From Lachnospiraceae bacterium (GTDB lineage Bacteria > Bacillota > Clostridia > Lachnospirales > Lachnospiraceae): a stretch of DNA of 64,000 bases. This document shows, in pieces, positions 1 through 8,634 of the stretch. The DNA is taken from NCBI GenBank assembly GCA_022794265.1, contig JAAWEK010000003.1, positions 409,195 through 473,194 of the forward strand. Reading direction: 5' to 3'. The notes under the pieces are model-generated. The model ran no database searches, had not been told where the DNA came from, and saw nothing but the letters and a program-made list of their open reading frames with translations. How positions within the stretch are numbered: position 1 is the stretch's first letter; every line of letters starts with the position of its first letter. The position numbers and the translations under genes are program-made.

Positions 1-1170
1 ATGCACTGGTATAGAATACTGGGGTTTTACAAGGGAGTAAATCAGTTTAATCTCTTCCTGGCATGCATGTCCGGATACATGGGTATCCTGAAAAATAACA
101 TTTGCTCCTTTTCTGGTCAGTTCATTGATAACTCTGGAAACCGCTTTTTCATTTCCCGGTATCGGAGTAGAGCTCAGGATAACCGTATCTCCCGGATTAA
201 TTGTTACTTTCCGGTGAATAGATGCCGCCATTCTGGACAAAGCCGCCATGGATTCTCCCTGGCTTCCGGTAGTTATTAACACAATCTGTTCATCCGGATA
301 ATTCTTCATGGTTTCGATATCAATCAGCGTATTTTCCGGAATATTGATATACCCCAGTTCATCCGCAGTGGTAATGACGTTTACCATGCTTCGTCCTTCA
401 ATAATTACTTTTCTGCCATATTTATATGCAGAATTTATAATCTGCTGTACACGGTCCACATTAGATGCAAAGGTTGCAATAATAATCCGGTGGGTTGCAT
501 TTTCCGCAAATATATGATCAAAGGTCTTTCCCACTGTTTTTTCTGACATGGTAAATCCTGGCCGCATGACATTGGTACTGTCGCACATCAGCGCCAATAC
601 GCCTTTTTTGCCCAGTTCCCCAAATCTGGTCAGATCAATGGCATCTCCGAACACCGGCGTATAATCAATCTTAAAGTCTCCAGTATGAACAATGATACCG
701 GCCGGGGTAAATATGGCCAGCGCCGCTGCATCCGCAATACTGTGATTGGTACGGATAAATTCAATACGGAAACACCCCAGATTAATGGACTGTCCGTATT
801 TTACAATCTTTCTCTTTACGGATTTGGTAAGGTTATGCTCTTTTAACTTGCCCTCTATAATTCCAAGGGTTAATTTTGTTGCATATACAGGAACATTTAA
901 TTCTGTCAGTATATACGGCAACGCTCCGATATGGTCTTCGTGTCCATGAGTAATCACAAACCCTTTCACTTTTTCAATATTATCTTTTAAATAGGTAACA
1001 TCCGGAATCACCAGATCGATTCCAAGCATTTCATCATCCGGAAAGGCCAGGCCGCAGTCTACCACCACAATGGTATCTTCATACTCAAATGCAGTGATAT
1101 TCATTCCAATCTGTTCCAAACCGCCAAGCGGTATTATCTTTACTTTCTCTTTGTTTATTTCTGTTTTCAA
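1..1170 (-). CDS. rnj: Ribonuclease J, C-terminus cut off by the window edge
   Basis: Metallo-beta-lactamase/beta-CASP ribonuclease that degrades and matures mRNA and rRNA in the cytoplasm, with 5'-exo and endo activity in this family. 390 residues are visible and the frame runs off the left edge. The zinc motif reads THGHEDH near residue 75, and the visible end IPVH is the start of the family's PVHGE motif. The start is TTG at 1170, seven bases after GGAGG; the upstream ATG is out of frame. It is the last gene of a leftward row mtaB-ireB-ruvX-DUF1292-rnj, with about 100 bases before it. Family assignment is firm; J1 versus J2 cannot be decided. Confidence 0.93.
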   Translation of the reverse strand, partial: MKTEINKEKVKIIPLGGLEQIGMNITAFEYEDTIVVVDCGLAFPDDEMLGIDLVIPDVTYLKDNIEKVKGFVITHGHEDHIGALPYILTELNVPVYATKLTLGIIEGKLKEHNLTKSVKRKIVKYGQSINLGCFRIEFIRTNHSIADAAALAIFTPAGIIVHTGDFKIDYTPVFGDAIDLTRFGELGKKGVLALMCDSTNVMRPGFTMSEKTVGKTFDHIFAENATHRIIIATFASNVDRVQQIINSAYKYGRKVIIEGRSMVNVITTADELGYINIPENTLIDIETMKNYPDEQIVLITTGSQGESMAALSRMAASIHRKVTINPGDTVILSSTPIPGNEKAVSRVINELTRKGANVIFQDTHVSGHACQEEIKLIYSLVKPQYSIPVH

Positions 1171-1242
1171 AATTCTGCCTCCATTATTTACATATTCTGT
1201 TATATTTTCACACTTAATATCTTTTCGCACACAAAAGTATAA

Positions 1243-1264
1243 GGAACCTGTGATTACCGGTTCC
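1243..1264 (-). terminator. Weak hairpin between the DUF1292 gene and RNase J
   Basis: GGAACC and GGTTCC arms around a 10-base loop lie just after the DUF1292 stop codon. On the minus strand they are followed by TTATACTTTT, so this could be a weak terminator or a processing hairpin. The stem is short and the T-run interrupted, so the call is tentative. Confidence 0.3.
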
Positions 1265-1268
1265 CTGT

Positions 1269-1538
1269 TTAGTGTTCCAATTCTACATCGTCAAGTAATT
1301 CACCAAATATTTTTGATACATACTCTATCTCATCATCATTTTCTACCATCTCATACCTGGCTTCCGTCTCTTCCGCCGAGGACAGATCCTTTAATATATA
1401 AGCAGCTGCTTCTTCGGTGTCATCATTGTCTTCTGCCACCAGCAGATAATTAATATTGTTTATTCTTGTCTCTTCAATAACATAAAAATCTATCTCTTCT
1501 CCTGTTTCCACATCCAAAAATTTAATCTTATCCTCCAA
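1269..1538 (-). CDS. DUF1292 (UPF0473, YrzB-like) protein
   Basis: An 89-residue, very acidic protein of the DUF1292 family. The molecular function is not established. The body has the family's short beta-rich start (IKFLDVETGEEIDFYVIEE) and an acidic C-terminal part. The start is TTG at 1538 with AGAGG about seven bases upstream. In many Firmicutes this gene follows ireB and ruvX, and it does so here. The shared operon suggests common expression rather than a known shared reaction. Confidence 0.85.
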   Translation of the reverse strand: MEDKIKFLDVETGEEIDFYVIEETRINNINYLLVAEDNDDTEEAAAYILKDLSSAEETEARYEMVENDDEIEYVSKIFGELLDDVELEH

Positions 1539-1595
1539 ATCCGATCCTCTTTTCTAAATTCTGTTTTATATATAATTCTGGCTGCCTCAGCAGTC

Positions 1596-2036
1596 CTATC
1601 CTTCCCGGTCCTCTCTGTTTTTACATGCATCCAGATATCCCTGCAGGATAAATGTAGCAGCAATCTGGTCCACGTATTTTTTCCGGTTTTCTCTCCGTAT
1701 GCCGACTTCCATCATCGTCCGGTCAGCAGCCACCGTAGTTAACCTTTCATCCCATAAAACAACCGGCAGACCGGTACGGCGTTCTACCATCTGCTTAAAT
1801 TCTTCGGTTTTTTCTCCACGTTCTCCTACGGTATTATTCATATTCTTCGGATACCCAAGCACAATCTCTTCTATTTCATACTCCTGAACCAGTTCTTCAA
1901 TTCTGGCAAGGGTACGGCGCAGCTTGTTCTCCTGTTCTCTTCTTATGATCTCCAGTCCCTGAGCAGTGATATGCAGCGGATCTGATACCGCTACCCCAAC
2001 TGTCTTAGAACCGAAATCCAGTCCCATCACTCTCAT
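1596..2036 (-). CDS. ruvX: RuvX/YqgF, putative pre-16S rRNA nuclease
   Basis: 146-residue RNase H-fold protein of the YqgF family, linked to the final 5' processing of 16S rRNA. The N-terminal [16 protein letters not shown] carries the first catalytic Asp, [14 protein letters not shown] is the family's central motif, and DERLTT the next acidic motif. The ATG lies two bases after the ireB stop codon, so the two genes are probably translationally coupled; no strong separate ribosome binding site is seen. An internal ATG at codon 4 is possible. Confidence 0.92.
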   Translation of the reverse strand: MRVMGLDFGSKTVGVAVSDPLHITAQGLEIIRREQENKLRRTLARIEELVQEYEIEEIVLGYPKNMNNTVGERGEKTEEFKQMVERRTGLPVVLWDERLTTVAADRTMMEVGIRRENRKKYVDQIAATFILQGYLDACKNREDREG

Positions 2037-2038
2037 AA

Positions 2039-2305
2039 CTACTTCAGCTTATTATTGATATAATAGGTTAGTGCTTCTTCAATCAGTTCATCACGTTCAA
2101 CTTTCATTATAAGACTTCTGGCATTATTATGACTGGTTATGTAAGTCGGGTCTCCGGACATAATATATCCCACAATCTGATTTACCGGATTATATCCCTT
2201 TTCCACAAGGGCTCTGTAAACACGTTCCAGAATCTGATCAACTTCAAGGGCCGTTTCAGAAGGTGCTTTAAAATATTGTGTATTACTCAGGTTGTTATTG
2301 TTCAT
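2039..2305 (-). CDS. ireB: IreB family regulatory phosphoprotein (UPF0297)
   Basis: 88-residue UPF0297 protein. Its Enterococcus homologue IreB is a substrate of the PASTA kinase IreK and affects cephalosporin tolerance; the role here is inferred from family. The core [25 protein letters not shown] is highly conserved. The start is ATG at 2305, placed by GGAGG five bases upstream; a longer frame begins at a TTG that overlaps this ribosome binding site and was rejected. The N-terminal [11 protein letters not shown] segment contains a Thr in the region phosphorylated in IreB. Confidence 0.9.
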   Translation of the reverse strand: MNNNNLSNTQYFKAPSETALEVDQILERVYRALVEKGYNPVNQIVGYIMSGDPTYITSHNNARSLIMKVERDELIEEALTYYINNKLK

Positions 2306-2361
2306 TTTATCCTCCAAATTGCCACGTCCACTAAATATCTTTATCTATTCTAATATAAAAA

Positions 2362-3699
2362 CTAAAATTCGGCAAGTACTATTTCTGTATTTAATAAATT
2401 CTTTATTTTTACCGGAAGAATCTTATTTGTTAAATTCTGATCTGTCAAAACCGCAGTTTTCACATATTCTTTTGTATGCCCGATGAAATATTCCACCTCT
2501 CCAATTTTTACGGATTCCTCAAACAAAACTTCCTGTTCTGTGCCTGTAAGCCTTTCCAGGTATTCCACCCGCATATGTTCTTCCAACGCCATCAGTTCAT
2601 CGCTCCGGGCCGCTTTTACCGAATCGTCAACCTGATGTTCCATTCCGGCCGCTTTGGTGCCTTCCCGTCTGGAATATTTGAATACATGAATTTTAGAAAA
2701 CTTCACCCGTTCTAAAAACTGTCTGGTCTCCAAAAATTCTTCTTCCGTTTCTCCAGGAAATCCTACGATTACATCAGTGGTAATAGCCGCATCCGGATAA
2801 TACTTTCGAATACATTCACATCGGTTTAAGTATTCACCAGATGTATACTTTCTATTCATCCGCTCCAATGTTTTATCACATCCGCTCTGCAATGACAGAT
2901 GAAACTGTGGACAAAACGAAGGAATTTTAACAACTTCCCGCATAAATTCTTCGGTTATAATCCCTGGCTCCAGAGAGCCCAGACGGATTCTTTTAATACC
3001 CGGATGTCTGCCGATTTCCCGGATTACATGAATCAGTGATATCTCCTCGTCTTTCATATCCACTCCATAAGAACTTAAATGAATCCCCGTCAGTACCACT
3101 TCCTGATAGCCGGAAGCCGTCAGACGTTCTACTTCCTCCATTATGTCCGGCAGTTTCCTGCTCCGCACCCTGCCTCTGGCATAAGGTATAATGCAGTATG
3201 TACAGAACTGATTGCATCCATCCTGAATTTTCATATAAGCCCTCGTATGTTCCTCCATACTGTCAATCATCAGATATTCATAATCAGTAAGAATCCTGTT
3301 CTCTTCCACATGAATTCCCTTCCTTTTCGGGGTGTTTCTTTCCTCCTCCAGATTTCTCTGATATTCTTCAATTATATCCACAATCTCTTTTTTCCGGTTG
3401 TTTCCTACAATAATATCCACGGAATCATCCTGTTCCAGTTCCTGTTCTGCCGCCTGGACATAACAACCCGCTGCCACAATTACCGCAGCCGGATTCAGTT
3501 TCTTTGCCTTATGTAGCATTTGTCTGGATTTCCGGTCCGCAATGTTGGTAACCGTACAGGTATTGATAATATAAATATCCGCCTCTGCTCCAAATGGTAC
3601 TATTTCATATCCCCGGTTCTTCAGCAATTCTGCCATAGCTTCTGTTTCATATGCATTTACTTTACATCCCAGATTATGCAATGCGACTTTTTTCCTCAA
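2362..3699 (-). CDS. mtaB: tRNA t6A37 methylthiotransferase MtaB
   Basis: 445-residue radical SAM methylthiotransferase that converts t6A37 to ms2t6A37 in tRNAs reading ANN codons. The order is the UPF0004 domain (LGCKVNAYETEAM with its Cys, later TCTVTN and AAGCYVQ), the radical SAM core with the CNQFCTYC cluster motif followed by IIPYARGR near residue 165, and a C-terminal TRAM domain. It starts at TTG 3699 after a GAGGAAT site. It is the first gene of the leftward group. A TATAAT-like box on the minus strand at 3808-3813 could be its -10, but no good -35 was seen. Confidence 0.95.
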   Translation of the reverse strand: MRKKVALHNLGCKVNAYETEAMAELLKNRGYEIVPFGAEADIYIINTCTVTNIADRKSRQMLHKAKKLNPAAVIVAAGCYVQAAEQELEQDDSVDIIVGNNRKKEIVDIIEEYQRNLEEERNTPKRKGIHVEENRILTDYEYLMIDSMEEHTRAYMKIQDGCNQFCTYCIIPYARGRVRSRKLPDIMEEVERLTASGYQEVVLTGIHLSSYGVDMKDEEISLIHVIREIGRHPGIKRIRLGSLEPGIITEEFMREVVKIPSFCPQFHLSLQSGCDKTLERMNRKYTSGEYLNRCECIRKYYPDAAITTDVIVGFPGETEEEFLETRQFLERVKFSKIHVFKYSRREGTKAAGMEHQVDDSVKAARSDELMALEEHMRVEYLERLTGTEQEVLFEESVKIGEVEYFIGHTKEYVKTAVLTDQNLTNKILPVKIKNLLNTEIVLAEF

Positions 3700-3747
3700 A
3701 ATTAATTCCTCATTTCCGACTTTATTTTTCTTATAAATAAATTGTAG

Positions 3748-3776
3748 TTGACTTTTGCTCTCATAAAATGTAGTAT
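3748..3776 (+). promoter_or_regulatory. Sigma-A promoter of the HPr-like gene
   Basis: TTGACT and TAGTAT are separated by exactly 17 bases. The box lies about 70 bases before the start codon, in the divergent gap between mtaB and the HPr-like gene. A second TTGACT at 3823 is too close to the start codon to serve. Confidence 0.6.
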
Positions 3777-3848
3777 ATAGTTGTTAGTGGGTTTGAGTAT
3801 TGCCACTATTATAACATAAGCATTGACTTATAATCAGGAGGTATTTTT

Positions 3849-4082
3849 ATGAAAACAGTGAAGATTTGTTTAAATTCAATTGACAAGGTTAAGGCATTTG
3901 TAAATGATATCACAAAATTCGATTCCGATTTTGACTTAGTTTCAGGAAGATATGTTATCGATGCAAAGTCAATCATGGGTATTTTCAGCTTAGACCTTTC
4001 AAAGGATATTGACTTAAATATCCATGCAGAAGATAATATTGATTCTATTCTGGAAACATTAAAGCCTTACATTGTTGAATAA
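3849..4082 (+). CDS. HPr-like protein lacking the active-site histidine
   Basis: 77-residue protein with the HPr fold signature. The motif AKSIMGIFSLDLSKD matches the region around regulatory Ser46 of HPr. The segment that normally carries the PEP-phosphorylated His15 (GLHARPA) reads NSIDKVKAFV instead, with no His. It therefore cannot pass phosphate in the PTS; it could still be a Ser-phosphorylated regulator in the manner of Bacillus Crh, which is inference. Ribosome binding site AGGAGG seven bases before ATG. Monocistronic, with its own promoter and terminator. Confidence 0.75.
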   Translation: MKTVKICLNSIDKVKAFVNDITKFDSDFDLVSGRYVIDAKSIMGIFSLDLSKDIDLNIHAEDNIDSILETLKPYIVE

Positions 4083-4157
4083 ACCATTTATTACGGTTTA
4101 TGCTTCCGATTACCGGCCAGCAGCATGACTGGTGATCAAATACGAATGTACATAACT

Positions 4158-4193
4158 GCTGTGGTGTGATTTCATACACACCACAGCTTTTTA
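4158..4193 (+). terminator. Rho-independent terminator of the HPr-like gene
   Basis: An 11-bp perfect stem (GCTGTGGTGTG with CACACCACAGC) with an eight-base loop is followed by TTTTT on the plus strand. It separates the HPr-like gene from the convergent thiI. Confidence 0.85.
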
Positions 4194-4205
4194 TCATTTT
4201 ATTTT

Positions 4206-5384
4206 CTACTCACACCAAATCACTTCCACTGTTTCAACAGCTTTTCGTACCAGTTCCTCCATATCTTCCCCCAGCTTTTCTTCCGAATTTTTAATGTATT
4301 TCAGATTCGGTTTTGTAACCGGATGTTTTGCAACAAAAATGGTACAACAGTCTTCAAAAGGCAGAATCGATGTTTCATAGGTATCTATCTGAACCGCAAT
4401 ATCCACGATATCCTGTTTGTCAAATGCTATAACCGGCCGGTAAACCGGCATGGTACATACTTCATTGGTAGCATTTAAACTCTGCATGGTCTGACTGGCC
4501 ACCTGTCCGATACTCTCTCCGGTAATCAGTCCCAGACAGCCGGACTCCTCTGCAAAATGCTGGGCAATCCGCATCATATATCTGCGCATGATAATCGTCA
4601 GTTCATCGTGCGGACATTTGTCATAGATAAACAACTGTGCATCTGTAAAATTTACTACATTTAATTTAATGGGACCGGAATATTTCGCTACTTTTTTTGC
4701 CAAATCCACTACCTTCTGCTTTGCACGCTCACTGGTATACGGCGGCGCATGGAAATAAGTGGCTTCCAGCGTTACTCCCCGCCTGGAAACCATATATCCG
4801 GCAACCGGACTGTCAATGCCTCCAGACAGCAGTAACATGGCCTTCCCTGCCGTACCGACAGGCATTCCTCCGGCTCCCTTTATGGTTTCAGAATAGATAT
4901 TAATCTTTTCCCGTATTTCAACACTGATTAATTTATCTGGTTTATGAACGTCCACACTCATTTCCGGATAAGCATCCAAAATCCTGCTGCCCAGTTCCAT
5001 ATTAATTTCCGTGGAAGTCAGAGGGTAATTTTTCCTTGCTCTTCTGGCATTTACCTTAAAGGTCAGATTCTTATTCGAATACATATTATCCAGGTATTTT
5101 ATAACCTGCTCCGCCAGATCATCAAATCCGTTGTCTTCAATCTGCAGCAACGGACAGATTCCCACCAGACCGAATACCTTCGTCAATGCAGTTATCGCTT
5201 CATCATAATCAAAGTCACTTTCTGCCGTCACATAGATTCTGCCGGATACCTTTGAAACGGAAAAGATTCCCTCCACCTTCGTCAATGCAGACTCAATCTG
5301 CCGGACCAGGGCATTTTCAAATAAATATCTATTTTTCCCCTTTACTCCAATCTCCGCATATTTCAATAAAAATGCTTTAAACAT
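4206..5384 (-). CDS. thiI: tRNA 4-thiouridine synthetase ThiI
   Basis: 392 residues. It adenylates U8 of tRNA and transfers sulfur to make s4U; in this group it also serves thiazole synthesis. The N-terminal ferredoxin-like/THUMP region is followed by the PP-loop LLLSGGIDSPVAGYM near residue 185. The C-terminal rhodanese domain of the E. coli enzyme is absent, as usual in Firmicutes. It lies 45 bases downstream of a cysteine desulfurase, the expected sulfur donor, on the same strand. The start ATG has GGAGG upstream. Confidence 0.95.
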   Translation of the reverse strand: MFKAFLLKYAEIGVKGKNRYLFENALVRQIESALTKVEGIFSVSKVSGRIYVTAESDFDYDEAITALTKVFGLVGICPLLQIEDNGFDDLAEQVIKYLDNMYSNKNLTFKVNARRARKNYPLTSTEINMELGSRILDAYPEMSVDVHKPDKLISVEIREKINIYSETIKGAGGMPVGTAGKAMLLLSGGIDSPVAGYMVSRRGVTLEATYFHAPPYTSERAKQKVVDLAKKVAKYSGPIKLNVVNFTDAQLFIYDKCPHDELTIIMRRYMMRIAQHFAEESGCLGLITGESIGQVASQTMQSLNATNEVCTMPVYRPVIAFDKQDIVDIAVQIDTYETSILPFEDCCTIFVAKHPVTKPNLKYIKNSEEKLGEDMEELVRKAVETVEVIWCE

Positions 5385-5429
5385 CTAAATTCCTCCATTT
5401 CCAATCACATCCGCAGGATAACAATATCA

Positions 5430-6587
5430 CTATTTCTTTCTTGTATAGAGCCTGAGTCTCGGAAGCAGTTCCCGAATCTCATTCAGTGCATATTCGATTT
5501 CTTCCCTGGTTGTAAATATACTGAAACTAAAACGGATGGCAGATTCTATTTCCTCACTCTTCAATCCGATTCCTTTTAGTGTGGCGCTCACGGTCTGTTT
5601 GTTGGTGGAACAGGCAGAACCTGCAGATACAAATACGTTTCGTTCCTCCAGGGAGTGCAATAACACTTCACTGCGGACACCGACAAAACTGGCATTCACG
5701 ATATGTGGCGCTGTATCATTTCCCATTTGGGTATTTACTTTTACATTCTCCATCTGCTGCAGTTCTCTGATCAGGTAATTCTTCAATTCCTGCAATCTGG
5801 CTCTTTTTTCCGGCAGATTTTCATAAATTTCCTTTGCAGCCACCCCCAGTCCGGCAATTCCCGGAACATTCTCTGTACCGGAACGCAGACCTTTCTGCTG
5901 GCCACCACCCAACAGAACCGGCTTAATCTTGCATTTATCCCTGATATATAAAAATCCTGTTCCCTTGGGACCATGTATCTTATGACCGCTCACTGACAGT
6001 AAATCGATATGCTGTCTTTTCGGATAAATTTCAAATTTTCCAAAAGCCTGAATGGCATCCACATGAAACAGAATATCTGGCTTTTTCCGGCCAATGATTT
6101 CCGCAATGCCGTCAATCGGCATGACTGAACCGATTTCATTATTTACATACATGACAGATATGAGTATAGTATCCTCACAAATAGCTTGTTCCAACTCTTC
6201 CAATGAAATAACTCCTGACGCATCCACTCCCAGACGGGTTACCCGGAATCCCTGCTCTTCCAGAAATTCCATGGGACTATGTACCGATGCATGCTCTACG
6301 GCAGTGGTAATAATATGCATCCCAGCCCGCCGGTTTGCCATTGCCACTCCCAGAATGGCCAGATTATTGGATTCCGTTCCTCCGGATGTAAAAATTATCT
6401 CTTTTTCTTCTACTTTCAGAATCCCCGCAATGGTTTCTGCCGACCGTCTGATATACCGTTCTGCCTCCACCCCCCGCATATGCATGGAAGAGGGATTTCC
6501 GTAATTCTTCGTCATGGTTTCCACCATAATATCTCTTACGTTTTCAAATACTTTTGTTGTTGCAGAATTATCTAAATAAGCTTCCAT
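5430..6587 (-). CDS. Cysteine desulfurase (NifS/IscS family)
   Basis: 385-residue class V aminotransferase-fold enzyme that releases sulfur from cysteine as an enzyme persulfide. The PLP lysine lies in SVSGHKIHGPKGTGF near residue 205, and the persulfide Cys in VSAGSACST near 325. Adjacency to thiI makes it the likely donor for tRNA thiolation, like NifZ-type desulfurases next to thiI in other Firmicutes. ATG at 6587 follows GAGGTGAC. The gene is 13 bases after rsmE begins to read through, so the row prmA-rsmE-desulfurase-thiI is probably one transcript. Confidence 0.93.
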   Translation of the reverse strand: MEAYLDNSATTKVFENVRDIMVETMTKNYGNPSSMHMRGVEAERYIRRSAETIAGILKVEEKEIIFTSGGTESNNLAILGVAMANRRAGMHIITTAVEHASVHSPMEFLEEQGFRVTRLGVDASGVISLEELEQAICEDTILISVMYVNNEIGSVMPIDGIAEIIGRKKPDILFHVDAIQAFGKFEIYPKRQHIDLLSVSGHKIHGPKGTGFLYIRDKCKIKPVLLGGGQQKGLRSGTENVPGIAGLGVAAKEIYENLPEKRARLQELKNYLIRELQQMENVKVNTQMGNDTAPHIVNASFVGVRSEVLLHSLEERNVFVSAGSACSTNKQTVSATLKGIGLKSEEIESAIRFSFSIFTTREEIEYALNEIRELLPRLRLYTRKK

Positions 6588-6600
6588 TTGTCACCTCATT

Positions 6601-7377
6601 CTATACTGTTTCATTGTTCCGCCCATTCTCCAGGTGATACATGATTACGGATAACAGCATGAATCCCGCCGTCTCTGTCCGCAGTATCCGTCTTCCCAGA
6701 GAAACCGGATGAATTCCGTGTTCTCCTGCATAATCAACCTCTGTCACATCAAAACCGCCTTCCGGACCTATAAAAATCCCAATGCTTCCGTTCTGACTGC
6801 TGTCACAGATTTTTTCTATGATTTCTGCGGTACTCCTCATATCTTTAAAATTTTCATACGGAATCAGTTTCCATTCCATATTTTCCGCATAGGCTACCGC
6901 CTGTCTGAATGTCATTACACCGGTCACTTCGGGAATGATTCCCCGCCGGGACTGTTTTGCGGCGCTTTCTGCAATCCCGTTCCACCGTTTTATCTTTGCC
7001 GCCGCTTTCTTCTCATCCAGTTTCACTACCGAGCGTCTGGTAGAAACAGGAACCACCTGATACACACCCAGTTCCACTGCTTTCTGAATGATCAGCTCCA
7101 TCTTGTCGTTTTTAGGAAGTCCCTGAAATAAATATATTTTTGATCGAAGCTCCGTTCCTTCGAATGTCTCCTCAGATATATCCGCAAGAACCGTACCATC
7201 TTCTTCAAAAGATGCTATCCGGCATACATAATCATGTCCCTGTCCGTCACTGACCAGCATGTCCTCCGACACTTTCATTCTCAGTACATTCCGAATATGA
7301 TTTACATCGCCGCCCCGGATTACGATTTTTTTTTCCGCTTCATCCACCTGGGAAGGATTAACAAAAAAATGATACAT
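6601..7377 (-). CDS. rsmE: 16S rRNA m3U1498 methyltransferase RsmE
   Basis: 258-residue SPOUT-fold methyltransferase acting on U1498 of 16S rRNA. The N-terminal PUA-like part (MYHFFVNP...HIRNVLRMK) is followed by the knot with FIGPEGGF and LGRRILRTETAG. The start is ATG 7377 after GAGGAATATC; a frame 16 codons longer overlaps the end of prmA and has no ribosome binding site. It directly follows prmA, as in most Firmicutes. Confidence 0.95.
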   Translation of the reverse strand: MYHFFVNPSQVDEAEKKIVIRGGDVNHIRNVLRMKVSEDMLVSDGQGHDYVCRIASFEEDGTVLADISEETFEGTELRSKIYLFQGLPKNDKMELIIQKAVELGVYQVVPVSTRRSVVKLDEKKAAAKIKRWNGIAESAAKQSRRGIIPEVTGVMTFRQAVAYAENMEWKLIPYENFKDMRSTAEIIEKICDSSQNGSIGIFIGPEGGFDVTEVDYAGEHGIHPVSLGRRILRTETAGFMLLSVIMYHLENGRNNETV

Positions 7378-7428
7378 GATATTCCTCATTTCTACAATTT
7401 TCCAAATTTCCCATCTGATTTTCACCCT

Positions 7429-8394
7429 TTACCGGACTCTGACTGCCGTTACGTTTACCCAGTCCTTCTGTCTGGTAATCTCTTTCAGTTCCAACATTGG
7501 ATTTTCACGAATTGCAGCCACCACATCAGCTTCCCTGGTATCAATGATTCCGGATGTGATAAATAAACCGCCCACTTTCAGATGGGGCGCCACTATCCGG
7601 GATAAGGGTATAATCACGTCTGCAAGAATATTCGCCGTCACAATATCATAGCAGTCATAACCGGCCCGTTCCTGTAATTCCTTATCTTCCAGAATATTTC
7701 CTTCAAAAAATGCAATCCGTTCTGTCACACGATTTACTTCAGCATTTTCCACGGAAGCCTTCACAGCCGCCTCATCAATATCTATGCCTGAAGCCTCAAA
7801 AGCTCCCAGTTTTCTGCCAATAATGGTGAGAATCCCGCTACCGCAGCCGATATCCAGCAACCGGGAATCTGCCGTAATATATTTCCGAAGCTGACGAATA
7901 CAAAGCTGGGTGGTTTCATGCAGCCCGGTTCCGAATGCGGTTCCCGGGTCGATTTCAATCACCATTTTATAATCTTCCGGATTGTCAACTGACTCCCAGG
8001 TAGGTTTAATCAGAATATCATCCACAGAAAAAGGCTTAAAAAACTGTTTCCAGTTATTGACCCAGTCTTTGTCCTCCGTACTGGATTCTTCAATGGTGCC
8101 TTCCCCCACCTCAGTAAAGTTCCTCAGTTCTTCCAGACCGGCCTGAATACCCTGAAGGGTATGTCCAACTTCCTCCTCTGCCACATCCGAATCCATATAA
8201 AATATAATCCTCGCCCTGCCGTCATCATCCTGAGGGTCTGGAAGAATATCCACAAACATGGCTTTCTTATCCTCTTCTGATAAAGGTTTCCGGTCTTCTA
8301 TCTCAAAACTGTCAATACCGTTTTCTGCCAGCATGCCAATAACAAAATCCGTTGCTTCTGTTGTTGTGTTAAGGGTAAATTTTCTCCACTGCAT
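7429..8394 (-). CDS. prmA: Ribosomal protein L11 methyltransferase PrmA
   Basis: 321 residues. It trimethylates L11 with SAM. The motif DPGTAFGTGLHETT and the SAM loop LLDIGCGSGIL are present, followed by the NILADVI motif near residue 250. ATG at 8394 has GAGAGGAG upstream. It sits downstream of dnaJ but has its own likely promoter at 8437-8465, with a 240-base gap that contains a palindromic repeat. Confidence 0.95.
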   Translation of the reverse strand: MQWRKFTLNTTTEATDFVIGMLAENGIDSFEIEDRKPLSEEDKKAMFVDILPDPQDDDGRARIIFYMDSDVAEEEVGHTLQGIQAGLEELRNFTEVGEGTIEESSTEDKDWVNNWKQFFKPFSVDDILIKPTWESVDNPEDYKMVIEIDPGTAFGTGLHETTQLCIRQLRKYITADSRLLDIGCGSGILTIIGRKLGAFEASGIDIDEAAVKASVENAEVNRVTERIAFFEGNILEDKELQERAGYDCYDIVTANILADVIIPLSRIVAPHLKVGGLFITSGIIDTREADVVAAIRENPMLELKEITRQKDWVNVTAVRVR

Positions 8395-8436
8395 GGGAAC
8401 TCCTCTCTATAATCCGAAATTTAATACACTTGGGAT

Positions 8437-8465
8437 ATCATAACATAAAATCGGGATAAAGTCGA
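8437..8465 (-). promoter_or_regulatory. Probable promoter of prmA-rsmE-desulfurase-thiI
   Basis: On the minus strand TCGACT and TATGAT are 17 bases apart, about 45 bases before prmA. The -35 is imperfect. Confidence 0.45.
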
Positions 8466-8546
8466 TAACTTAACGTGTATTGTTGAAATTCTGCGGGGGT
8501 ATAATAAATTTTATATATTTAATTGTTCTGTGGTAAGCATTCTAAA

Positions 8547-8604
8547 GCAGACGCTACCAGCGGATTTGAGGCACGAAGACCGAATATCCGCCGGTAGCGT
8601 CCGG
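8547..8604. repeat. REP-like palindrome between dnaJ and prmA
   Basis: Arms GACGCTACCAGCGGAT (8550-8565) and its complement (8586-8601) match at 15 of 16 positions around a 20-base loop; flanking AGC and GCT may extend the stem. No T-run follows on either strand, so it is not a classic terminator. It resembles a REP/palindromic intergenic unit and could stabilise the 3' end of the dnaJ transcript. No second copy was seen in the window. Confidence 0.55.
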
Positions 8605-8634
8605 CTGACCAATACTATATAGGCAATTTATATT

